Shown here one piece after another: positions 35,314-45,022 of a DNA stretch of 64,000 bases (the stretch's first letter is position 1; each line of letters opens with the position of its first letter). The translations under genes and the position numbers were made by a program. Source of the DNA: Arthrobotrys musiformis (taxonomy: Eukaryota; Ascomycota; Orbiliomycetes; Orbiliales; Orbiliaceae); NCBI GenBank assembly GCA_036971715.1, contig JAVHJL010000004.1, positions 1,302,001-1,366,000 of the forward strand, read 5' to 3'. The notes under the pieces were generated by a model that saw nothing but the letters and a program-made list of their open reading frames with translations, did no database searches and was not told where the DNA came from.

Positions 35314-36633
35314 CTATACCCTCCCGGTAACCCCCCACCACAACATTCCCGCTCCCAAAACCATGCATCCGAGGAGCGTAAGCCCATTCGCCGTCGTGGC
35401 CACCAATATTGCATACCCCACTACCCACTCTTTAACCTGGGCATTGTACCGCTTTGCTTTCCAGTCTTTATCCAGCGGGAAAGGTGGGTTTGTTCTTAAG
35501 TCGTTATTGTCGCCGGCTAGGGACTTCGGAGTGGTTATTAACGGGAGGGAGATATGTAGTCCCACGGGTTTGTGGTCCGAGAACCTGATTTCCGGGATTG
35601 AGGTATATTTGTGGACTTTGATTTCTTCTTCTTTGCTAGAGCTTGGGGATACGGGTAGCCAGAGGATCCGATCGCACCATGATGGCCACCGATTCCGAGA
35701 CCAGTCTAATATCTCGTCCGAATCCGAGTGTTTATCAGTACTACCTACCTCCGTATCTTCAAGGAGTGATAGAATATCCTCTCGGTATTTATACGTCGGA
35801 GGAAACGTGATTGGTGCTTCGGTTAGCCCGTGTAGCGTATTCCCAGCGTTTAATTCACGAGTCAACTGGTCCCTTTTGAAGAACTGCGTGAAGTCATCTG
35901 ATTTCCTGCGGGGGAAGGAAGGGAGATCTTCCGGTGTCGGGGAGGTATGTGAGGTTCGGTAGTTTAAGTCGCCCATCACCAAAAGGTGGGATGATTTCTG
36001 ATAGATCCCCGATGTTTCCCTCCCTCCCACTGTAGATTCCGATAGCAACGGCGTACTTTCAGTATTTTCGCCTGAAGCGGGTGTTTCGAAAATTACCCCC
36101 CGTGAAAGCGTCTCCCAGTCCCCATTACGATCCGTACAACAATGCTCATGCGCCGCCAAATGCGTCGCCACGATCGTAACCCCCACCTCCTCCCCTTCAT
36201 CAACAGAATACCCAAACCTAACCGCAACAGCACCTTTATTCGCCATCCCGAAAAATCCAAACCCCACACTTCCAAACCGTAGATTCTTAACCCTCTCCGC
36301 CCGTCGACCGAATACGAGTAACGCCGTCATACCGACGGTACACCGTCCCAACTCCACATACTCCGCCGGAAACGCCTTGTTGACGGAATGCAGGTATTGT
36401 GCTGCTAGATGTGGGACAGAACTCCATCGGTCCAGGTAGGGGAGGAGATACTCGCCACCGAGGAAGGCGTATGATATCGGTGCGACTTCTTGGAGGCCTA
36501 TGGCTATTATTTCGGGTGGTGGGGCGGATGGATCGAGGGCGGAGAAGAGGTGGGTTGCTACGATCGAAGGGGTGATTAGGAGGCGGGCGCAGTTGAAGGT
36601 GAAGAGGTAGATGGGGAGGGAGGTGGAGGCCAT
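35314..36633 (-). CDS. INP54: Inositol polyphosphate 5-phosphatase, Inp54-like, C-terminal membrane anchor
   Basis: A single-exon 439-residue type II inositol 5-phosphatase. Such enzymes remove the 5-phosphate of PI(4,5)P2. The yeast counterpart Inp54 is anchored to the ER by its C-terminus. Signature segments in order are FTFNCAR near residue 12, IGLQEV, GMANKGAVAVRF, VATHLAAHE, GDLNYR, the catalytic WPSWCDRILW and FSDHKPVG. The last about 40 residues form one or two hydrophobic helices, which supports an Inp54-like tail-anchored protein rather than a synaptojanin, as there is no Sac1 domain. A variable Ser/Glu-rich insertion precedes GDLNYR. The start is the ATG six residues before the conserved fold. 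The gene converges on its left neighbour. A TGACGTCGGG sequence lies 82 bp upstream. Confidence 0.95.
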   Translation of the reverse strand: MASTSLPIYLFTFNCARLLITPSIVATHLFSALDPSAPPPEIIAIGLQEVAPISYAFLGGEYLLPYLDRWSSVPHLAAQYLHSVNKAFPAEYVELGRCTVGMTALLVFGRRAERVKNLRFGSVGFGFFGMANKGAVAVRFGYSVDEGEEVGVTIVATHLAAHEHCCTDRNGDWETLSRGVIFETPASGENTESTPLLSESTVGGRETSGIYQKSSHLLVMGDLNYRTSHTSPTPEDLPSFPRRKSDDFTQFFKRDQLTRELNAGNTLHGLTEAPITFPPTYKYREDILSLLEDTEVGSTDKHSDSDEILDWSRNRWPSWCDRILWLPVSPSSSKEEEIKVHKYTSIPEIRFSDHKPVGLHISLPLITTPKSLAGDNNDLRTNPPFPLDKDWKAKRYNAQVKEWVVGYAILVATTANGLTLLGCMVLGAGMLWWGVTGRV

Positions 36634-37609
36634 TTTTTACCCCCCGGTTTCCTCCTTCGTCGTGGTTGTGGTTTGCGGTGGGATGGTTGAGGATGGTGTT
36701 TTAGCAGAATCCGATGACGTCGGGAGGAGGGTCGCGAGACCAGGGTTTGGAGGGGAGGTGGTAGCTAGTGGAATGTGTTGATTTTGTGGTAGGAACGACT
36801 GTGCAACGCAAAATCCCTGTGTCTTGAACTCAACTATCGTGAATTCGGAGGAGGATTCGACTCAGCCCTGCTGGTATGCACGCCAGATGCATGTCAGGGC
36901 ACGGGGGGGGGGCGGTAAGGCTATAGGAGGGGGGGGGCTTTCTCACTTTTCTGATGTTTTAACCCTCTTTCTCGAATCCGATTTTTATTGTACGTTCCAA
37001 ACCGGGCAATTTACTAAATTTTTCTGGATTCACGTTACAAGAGTTTTCATGCTAGTGGTTCCATCTTGAAACAACCACTGGAAACATGTAGGTGTCTACT
37101 TGTATCCGGGTCACCCGAAAGCTGAAAGGTTCAGCCGATAATGGGGCAGAAAGAAACGTTTAAAACTGATGTTTAACGTTTACCTTTGTGGTTATAAAAT
37201 GTTTTGGACGTTGAGTCATGTTGGCGCTGGCGTGGGGCATACAGAACAGGCTAATTCTTGTATACGATACTGATATACATATATTGAATAATAGGTGGGT
37301 ACTCGATATAGAGAGACTTTATATATACGCCGTCCAAAACCGCAAGGCTTTACGATTTTATATATTGAGAATCAATATTGAGTAATTCTTACCAGCTTGT
37401 ATTTCGATCTTCAAAGTTCATTTCAGTTTTGCTATTTTTCTTTTAAAATTTGTTCAGCAAGCGGTGTTTTCTTTCTATCTTTTCTATATACCTAAGTATA
37501 TATACCAGCTTCTTTTTTTTTTTTTTTTTTACGAACCCCCCAAAGCTATATCCATACCTTCAACATCTTCCCTTCAGCCTCGCAGATCCAAGGCTTCCAT
37601 TTCAAAAAG
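36634..37609. promoter_or_regulatory. Divergent promoter region between INP54 (-) and the GNAT-like gene (+)
   Basis: A spacer of just under 1 kb with a TGACGTCGGG bZIP-type sequence at 36,715-36,724, G-rich runs at 36,903-36,939 that could form a G-quadruplex, TA-rich sequence around 37,310-37,370 and an 18-base T run at 37,513-37,530 close to the + gene. No gene is seen. Confidence 0.5.
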
Positions 37610-39191
37610 ATGACCACAGCAACAATCACAATGACAATCGACCTCCCCACCACCACCAAAAACACAATAATCCGCTCAACCTCAGAACGCCAAACCCTAA
37701 CCTCCCTCGTCCGGGCCTCCGCGCTCTTCAAAACCGCCTACGAGGATGGAATCCTCTTCGAAGACGCATCAAGATACAAAGAAGAAGCATACTTCATCGC
37801 ATACTTCTCCGAAAGCTTTAGAAAAAGATCAAGAACCTTATCCGACCTCGATGTGGTTTTGTTGAGTTATCCTAGTGCTAAAGTCGCCGGTGGGTCGCCG
37901 TATTCTGGTGGTGGCGGTAGTAGGCCTGGTTCTGCTTCCTCCGTCGGCGGGCAGGGGGTTTCGACGCCGTGGTATCACTCTAGGATATTAAACGGCCCCG
38001 CGGAGTTTTCGGAGCGGGTGGTGTCGAACCATAAAGCTATTCTTGAAATCTGCGAGTTATTTATAAAAAAGATGAAATACCCGAGTGTAATCGTCAGCAA
38101 CGCCGCAGACTCCAAAGAAGCTTCGGAGCTAAAAGAGAAGTATCTGGAAGAAGGGGCACCGGCAACGGAGAATGAGAAGCAAACTATAATCAGGGGTATA
38201 TATAGATTATGGTTGATATCTTTGGTATACGGTGCGAATACTGTCCCGGAGCAAGGGGAGAGGAATATAGATTCAGAGTTTGGAAGGATGATGGCGTGTT
38301 ATAGGTGTTTGGGGGGGTTGAAGTATTGGGATGTGAAGGTGATACAGATATTGATGGCTTTTCTGATGAAAGAATTGAAACCGGTGTTTTGGTACTACAA
38401 GAGGATAGAGAAGGTAGTCAACGAAGGCGTTTTGAAGGGAGATTTCCCAGAAGCCGTAGCAGAGGGTATACCCCCTTCCCTCTTGAGATTCAAAGCATGA
38501 ACTTCAAAGAGGTCTAGAGACTAACACAAATCTTCTCATCAATAGAAATATACACAAACCACTACTTCAACACCTTCATGACGACCGAATTCCCCCACAA
38601 CGCCGCCTCATGGCTAACCCACTCCGGAAAACCCCTCCTCCTGAGCGAGAGATTCTCAACCCTCTCTTCAGTAATCAAACTAACATCCCCCAACCTCGGC
38701 TCAAACGAAGAATCCCTCCGCTTCTTCCTCTCCAAGGACGTCCGTCAATGGCACGCTCGAGAACTCCAATCCCCCAGATCCGTAATATCAGGGAGGGAAC
38801 TCTCAGAAAACGTCCCGCTGAGACCGTTGTGTAAGACCCCGGGTGACGGTTTAGGCCACAAACTCGCCGAGATGGCTAGTCCCGCGGTTAAAAAGTCCGC
38901 CTGGCTGGTGGTTGAATTGGGGAGGGAGGAGTCCACGGAGACGGACTTTTGGGGCGGGGTTTGGGATGATGAGCGGTTACTGGGGTGGGGGTATTGTATT
39001 CCGAGATTCGAGGAAGAAGGTTTGGGGAAGAAGGCTTGGAAGGGGCATCTGAGGAGGCTGTCCAGCAGGTTGAAGTTGCATTGATGGCCTCGGGGTTTAC
39101 GGGGGGATCAACCTGGTCGTGTATGGGTGTACATATCAAATACTACGCAAATCTGGGGTTCAAGGAGTTTTATAGGATGCATATTGGTTAA
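37610..39191 (+). CDS. Unrecognised protein with GNAT-acetyltransferase-like C-terminus, frame apparently interrupted
   Basis: Exon 1 (37,610-38,465) and exon 2 (from 38,546) join through an 80-nt intron with donor GTATAC, branch GACTAAC and acceptor AATAG. Together they read 464 residues to a TGA at 39,082-39,084. The N-terminal 290 residues are mostly helical, with a Gly/Ser-rich insertion, and match no family I know. Near the end, LLGWGYCIPRFEEEGLGKKAW resembles GNAT motif A (shown here as its 20 or so residues around GLGK). The expected GNAT ending, YYANLGFKEFYRM, is found in another frame, which runs on to a TAA at 39,189-39,191. Either a one-base lesion near 39,020-39,080 breaks the gene, or a third exon is spliced from the GTAAGA donor at 38,831. 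The function is not assigned. Confidence 0.6.
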
Positions 39192-40055
39192 TTTGTTTTT
39201 TACTATATTTATTATTCTTCCCGCGGAACTTCATATACCCTTTTTTCGATATAAATTTATGCATATAGCCAAATATGATATGCTGGCGTGTTGTAGATGT
39301 TGCATATTTCCGTGGACCCTTTTTAAGCTTCTTACAAAGAAAGTCAAGCTGCCTAGAGGGTCATGCATTTTATCCACAGAATCGATCAAAGAGTCTAAAT
39401 TGGATAAAACGCTTAAACGGGAGGCTAAAATAGAAGAACATAGCCAAAAAACGAGGATTTCGTTGATCTATGTCTTATTGCTACCTAGGTGGTGAATCGC
39501 TATATTCCCTCCTGAACCCTGTTGCACTGCCACAGGCGTCTAAGATGCAGAATAACGATATCAATGGCGGGGGAATCTTTTTTAAAGGAAATGCGGTCCA
39601 AGCTTTTCCATCTCGCGACGCATGCAACCTTATTGGCGGTGATGATCGGAGAGGGGAGGGGGGGGTTTAGGACCCAGGAAGAATGGCTTGAGGGTGGTAA
39701 CACAGAGCCTTATAAGATCTCTTTCACTTTCGATATAGTTAATACCTATATATGATGGTGGTGGACTTCTTAACAGGTAGTTTAACATTTTGCAGCGGAT
39801 ACGTTCAGGCCCCTTCGAAGGAGCTAGGAATATTATGTGCATCATGGCTCTTGGTCCGACGATCACAATATAAAAAGCCTTGCTAGTCTGGTTTCATCAG
39901 TCGTTCCCGCATCGACTGTCTGTCAGAAGTGGCGAGAAAATGGCGCAAGCAAAACCCCTCCGCTCCCCTCTTGAAAGTCTATCATTCCGTGCCGTCGCGA
40001 TGGAGGAATCTCAAAGCAAGGGGGTGTGGAAATCAAGTTGGAAGGTGCGAGTAAA

Positions 40056-40076
40056 TTTTTTTTTTTTTTTTTTTTT
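40056..40076. repeat. Poly(T) run, 21 bases
   Basis: An uninterrupted T run in intergenic sequence. Nothing beside it indicates an element. Confidence 0.9.
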
Positions 40077-42892
40077 GTAAATTTGGGGTATAAGTGAACC
40101 CATGGCATCGATGGCATCCCTCATCATGCTTCAGGATACCCTTGAGGGTTTTTGCGGGAGGAGGTCATCGCCTGGCTGGGTCCCTTCCTTTCGAGCGCAA
40201 GATAATGTTTTCTTCTTCTTCTTCTTCGTTCATAAATCATTGTGCCCGTCGATGCACCTCCAGTTGAAACTCTATAGGCGGTCTGGTCTCGCTTCTCGGA
40301 ATAATTCAGCTCGAGCAAGCACTGAAATGATATGCATCGAACCTGGCTCGACTTAATATTCCTGGAGTGTGTTGCATGTTGGGTTGGATATAGCGTTCAA
40401 AAGCAGGGTATAGACAAAAGTACCAAGTTAGCAAGTTGACAAGTTAGCAAGATTCTTTTGGATCATAGGAAAAAAAAAAATGATTGCAGTCTTTCGCAAT
40501 ATTTCTTTCTTTCTTTGGCGGCAAGTGGGATTTTGACAATATGCCAATATTGGATGATTTATAATTCACTCAGCAGGGAAACAGAGCCGTGCAATCGGAT
40601 TTCGAAGTCGTCGCCGCCCGGCCATCGCTAGCTTGACGGCGATATGGTACCTTCGACGCCTCCCACGCAACCGCGAGAGAAGTACCCTGCTAGCTTTCTG
40701 TTGCTGCACTTTGCTGCAGCTGGTATCCCCACAGATGTGACGATTGTCGAAGAGCTCAGGATAATTAAGCCCACGCCTTTGGGTTCAAGCAGGTTCCCCC
40801 TTGTTTACCTCTGGGAGGATGTCATGTCTGTCTATGGTCTTCTTTTGTTTTTTTTCACTCTCTCTCTTATTTCTCTTGTTGTCCTTTTGCTTTGTCTTTC
40901 GGACATCGGGATGCCATTGTCGTCGCAGCCAGTCAGCCATCGCATTTGCAGGTTTTTTTGATAGTCCTCACTTTGCAGGCGTTGTCCTCTGCTGGACAAT
41001 TCGCCAACGCTCAGTCACGATGATCTCAGGTGCGAAAGTCAAGCCATCCCAGCGACTTTTGTGCGAGAATAACCCCCAGGGCCAAGGCGATGGGATATGC
41101 CTCTTCCTCTGTTCCGAATACCAGTTTGAGCGCCTTTGTGCCGATGGTAACCCAAAATCTTTTTCGTACGGGTTGTCCGCCGAAGTAGGTTTTTTTTTTT
41201 TTTCTTCTCATCTTTCTTTCGTCTTTTCAAAGTTCAAAAGTAGCCCCTCTAGGTGGAGTGGGAGGGTTTTTCTTCGGGATAGCTTTTTTAGTCAAGTGCC
41301 CTTAGCTTTTTTTACTATCACAATCGAGAAAAGACCCCAAGCCCGGATCCACTTGTCAGTTTCGCGAGGCTCCACAATGCATGAAAGACAGTTCATCAAA
41401 GACACAGTTTAAACCAGAGGGGACAGTTATTTTATAGAAATCCCGCCAGTCCCTGAAAAACAAAAAAGAACTTAACTACAGGAAGCGACGATCCCTGGTG
41501 CTGTTTTGCGACCCGTTTCCCCACGCCTGTCCACGCAGTTTTCATGCATGCAGGCATGTTTTTCTGCATAAGAGTCCCATGTTTGGATGGATGAACCTGA
41601 TTAGAACGAGAAGTAGCGGAGGTACTTCCGTAAGTACCATGAGCGAAGGGGTACCTGGTATTCGAACCTGGGTACTTCACGTGCCTCATACCAATGTATT
41701 TCAGTTGATAATTCTTTTCTGGGAAAGAGAAGGCTGGTGGGGAAGCCCTTTCGTCATACGCAAGGAATTGAGGAATGCTTACAGTTGGCATTCTTTTTAG
41801 GTCTTCAATGTCAGCTCCTGTAAGCACAAAGAATTGTATCACAAAATATATACATGTAGCTGTTCGATAGCTGAAGGGGAAATGCAGCAGCAATGCTGTT
41901 GGAATCAACATACCCAGGCTGAACCTCTCCTGCAAGGTATCAAATAGCTTGAAATACCTGTGGTTGGACACTTGCTACCAGAAGAAGCTGATTGGGGATG
42001 CATCTCGTTACCCCAATCCATCATTGCTCATGCAGGCCATGCATCTCCCCCCATACTTTTGGGTCCAGCTATTCGATCAGCTGGGGCCCTTTAGTTACGG
42101 CTCTGCCTTTTAGTCTCAGCCGGCATTCCCATTAGTTTGGTGGGAGGTGTCTTTAGCAGCTGAAATCGATAGCGTGTGGTGGGGTGGAAGCTTGACTGAA
42201 AACTTGACATGTGTGAAAGGTTAAAAGAGTTTTTTTGATATCTTTCGATGGCTGACACCCACCGGCTACATCGTGTGTGTGTAAGACCTTCTAGATATCG
42301 TTATGGTGTTTAAATCTGGTAGCCTAGAATATGAACCACAGGACCGGCGACGTCTTCCAGAACAAAAGAACGTGGGAATGCTTGAGTGCACTGTGCAATG
42401 TAAGCAAGTTATGTAAGGTAAGTCAAGTATGATGCGAATGAGATTCAAAATGTGGTGGTGGTGTTGTACGGGGCAGGCAGGATCGATCAGTGCCCGCACC
42501 CGCTTATCGGGAAACGTTTGCCATCCCTGCATGCACGTTCCTTGATGAAGCTTTCCATCTCACATCGGTTGGAATACTTGTCGTCATTCTTGACTAATGC
42601 GTATCTAAATTTCCTTTTCACCCCTCACTGCTTTCCCTCGATTATACGCAAGATACCCTTGCAAGCCAGCTAGTCAAGGTCTGTGGTCGAAGGCTGCCTC
42701 GGTTGTCGATTGCCCCAAGGTCGCGCCAGCTAGCAGTTTACCTACCCTCTTCACTATATCCGGAACCCACTATAGCAGCCCACGCACCGAGCACTTTGGT
42801 GTAGATAAGACACATTTGCATTTTGTCGAATCCGTGGATGCCGGAAGGCCAGATCCGACCACGAAAGCAAACATTAGGTTAGGACGGGGAAC

Positions 42893-42914
42893 AAAAAAAA
42901 AAAAAAAAAAAAAA
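42893..42914. repeat. Poly(A) run, 22 bases
   Basis: A 22-base A run about 130 bp before the PDAT start codon, immediately next to a palindrome. A/T runs of this kind exclude nucleosomes in fungal promoters, so it is plausibly a promoter element. Confidence 0.9.
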
Positions 42915-42915
42915 T

Positions 42916-42929
42916 ACCACCTAGGTGGT
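42916..42929. promoter_or_regulatory. 14-bp palindrome ACCACCTAGGTGGT in the PDAT promoter
   Basis: A perfect palindrome beginning two bases after a 22-base A run, 117 bp upstream of the PDAT ATG. The position and symmetry suggest a site for a dimeric regulator. A related ACCTAGGT core also occurs near 39,483. No known factor is assigned. Confidence 0.4.
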
Positions 42930-43045
42930 TATATGCATCCCCCGGCTGACTAACGCGCATCTTTATTCATTTCCAAGAATAACAAAAATAAAAAAATTAT
43001 CAGAGTTTTGGGACCCGGATCCATCCCGAACGTTTCTTACAAATA

Positions 43046-45022
43046 ATGTCGAACGTTCGGAAGCGCCAAAATGCGAAGATCCCCAAAGCCGAGGAGCCTA
43101 TTGGTGCATCCGAAAATAACAACGTTGGTTCCACCGAACCGGTGAGTCCCGAGGTTGACCAACCAGAGCAACCGTCGGGCACGCCGAACGGCAATCATGA
43201 TGATGAAGAATACGAAACCGCAGACCTGAGCGATGTCGTCAAGTACGGCAAAGACAAGATCAAGAAATCAATCAAGAAACATCGCAAACACAGTCACCAT
43301 ACGCTCGTCTTTATTGTAGGCGGTCTTGTTGGAGTACTGGTTGCGATATTCTTCCTCAAGACACAGGACATCGTCCAACTGCCGGATTTCAATCTCGAAG
43401 CTTTCACAGATGTTTTGCCAATTGCAATTCTAAATGAAGCTAGGGATATATCAAACCGTCAGAAAGACACCGTCAATTATGATTCCTTCGCCATTGGACT
43501 CCGGATGAGAGAAGAAGGCCTCGAGTCCCACTTCCCGGTAGTGATGGTCCCCGGTGTCATCTCCACGGGCCTCGAAAGCTGGGGAACAAGTGCCAAGTCG
43601 CTCCCGTACTTTAGGAAGCGTCTCTGGGGATCCTTCACCATGATGAGGACCCTTATGCTTGATAAAGCACTGTGGAAGGAGCACATAATGTTGAATAAAA
43701 CAACAGGCCTGGACCCTGATGGTATCAAATTGCGTGCCGCTCAAGGGTTCGATGCAACAGACTTCTTCGTCACCGGATATTGGATCTGGAGCAAAATCCT
43801 CGAGAACCTAGCAACTCTAGGCTATGATCCAACGACTTCATATACCGCATCGTACGATTGGAGGTTATCGTACCTCAACCTGGAAAAGCGGGATCAATAT
43901 TTCACTAGGCTAAAGACCCATATAGAAATCGCGAAAAAGGTGCACGGGCGTAAGTGCATACTGATATCGCATTCAATGGGTTCCCAGGTCGTCTTTTTCT
44001 TCCTAAAATGGGTCGAGGCGGTGGGTGAAGGTTATGGGAACGGTGGCAAGAGCTGGGTGGAGGATCATATAGACTCCTTTATCAATATTTCAGGCAGCAT
44101 GCTGGGTGCTGTGAAGGGAATCACGGCAGTGCTCTCTGGTGAAATGAGAGATACGGTTCAACTCAATCAGTTCGCCGTATACGGGTTGGAGAAGTTCTTT
44201 TCCAAGGAAGAAAGAACCGAAATCTTAAGATCGATGCCTGGAATATCTAGTATGATACCCAAGGGAGGAGACGCAGTCTGGGGAAATCTCACTTGGGCAC
44301 CGGATGACCAGGAAAATCAGGCAACGAGCTATGGAAACTTTCTTAAGTTTAAACACGTCAATGAGACGGAGAAGTTCACCAGAAACATGACTATAACAGG
44401 AGCAATCAATCACTTACTCGAATCCTCGGAACCTTGGTTTCGAGATCAAGTTTTGGGCAGCTATTCTCACGGGGTCGCTTGGTCTGTTCCTGAAGCAAAG
44501 GAAAACGAAGCAGACCCCAGGAAATGGATCAATCCTCTTGAAGTTCCTCTGCCATATGCACCAAGCCTGAAGATATATTGTTTCTACGGTGTTGGCAAGG
44601 GTACCGAAAGAAGCTATTATTATGCACAAAACCCTATAAACGAGAGTTTTATACAAACCGTCATAGATCATACGGTAAATATACCGGAAGAAGAAACAGA
44701 TCATGGCGTAATGACGGGTGAAGGCGACGGAACTGTGCCCTTGTTAAGCATGGGATTCATGTGTTCGAAGGGATGGAAGATGAAACGATTCAACCCAGCA
44801 AAAATCCCCATCAAGACGTTCGAAATGCTTCATGAGCCGCAGACTTTCGACATGCGAGGTGGACCCAATACGGCAGACCATGTAGACATTTTGGGAAGAC
44901 AGCAGTTGAACGAATTGATCCTACGGGTCGCCGCGGGTAAAGGTGATTCTATACCCGAAAAGAAAATATCGAAGATCGACCTGTACACTTCTCGAGTCGA
45001 TCTTGGAGGCATGGAGGAATAG
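43046..45022 (+). CDS. LRO1: Phospholipid:diacylglycerol acyltransferase (PDAT)
   Basis: A single-exon 658-residue enzyme, almost the length of yeast Lro1. PDAT transfers a fatty acid from a phospholipid to diacylglycerol, making triacylglycerol at the ER without acyl-CoA. The order is a basic cytosolic N-terminus, one membrane segment at about residues 84-104 (TLVFIVGGLVGVLVAIFFL) and then a lumenal LCAT-type alpha/beta hydrolase. The catalytic triad is visible as Ser near 310 (SHSMGS), Asp near 561 (GEGDGTVPLLS) and His near 612 (TADHVDILG). The PVVMVPGVISTGLESW segment and the YDWRLSYLNLEKRD block are typical. The start is the first ATG, with AATAATG context. The 3.9 kb upstream is gene-free. 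Confidence 0.97.
   Translation: MSNVRKRQNAKIPKAEEPIGASENNNVGSTEPVSPEVDQPEQPSGTPNGNHDDEEYETADLSDVVKYGKDKIKKSIKKHRKHSHHTLVFIVGGLVGVLVAIFFLKTQDIVQLPDFNLEAFTDVLPIAILNEARDISNRQKDTVNYDSFAIGLRMREEGLESHFPVVMVPGVISTGLESWGTSAKSLPYFRKRLWGSFTMMRTLMLDKALWKEHIMLNKTTGLDPDGIKLRAAQGFDATDFFVTGYWIWSKILENLATLGYDPTTSYTASYDWRLSYLNLEKRDQYFTRLKTHIEIAKKVHGRKCILISHSMGSQVVFFFLKWVEAVGEGYGNGGKSWVEDHIDSFINISGSMLGAVKGITAVLSGEMRDTVQLNQFAVYGLEKFFSKEERTEILRSMPGISSMIPKGGDAVWGNLTWAPDDQENQATSYGNFLKFKHVNETEKFTRNMTITGAINHLLESSEPWFRDQVLGSYSHGVAWSVPEAKENEADPRKWINPLEVPLPYAPSLKIYCFYGVGKGTERSYYYAQNPINESFIQTVIDHTVNIPEEETDHGVMTGEGDGTVPLLSMGFMCSKGWKMKRFNPAKIPIKTFEMLHEPQTFDMRGGPNTADHVDILGRQQLNELILRVAAGKGDSIPEKKISKIDLYTSRVDLGGMEE

Larger units (their letters stand above)
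39192..43045. other. Gene-free stretch of about 3.9 kb upstream of PDAT
   Basis: No supported gene. The longest frame (179 codons, minus strand, ending at 41,432) starts at a non-ATG codon and shows no domain. The stretch contains a 21-base T run at 40,056-40,076, a TTC repeat near 40,210-40,228, a repeated CAAGTTAGCAAG element at 40,424-40,452, a 22-base A run at 42,893-42,914 and a 14-bp palindrome at 42,916-42,929 near the PDAT start. Confidence 0.55.

Noticed and set aside
41600..41690. Possible tRNA-like stretch with TTCGAACC and GGTACC words
   Set aside because: The arms cannot be folded into a cloverleaf with a consistent acceptor stem; the resemblance is limited to a T-loop-like word.
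41432..41971. 179-codon minus-strand frame
   Set aside because: It has no ATG at its 5' end, no recognisable domain, and no supporting exon partner or neighbour context.
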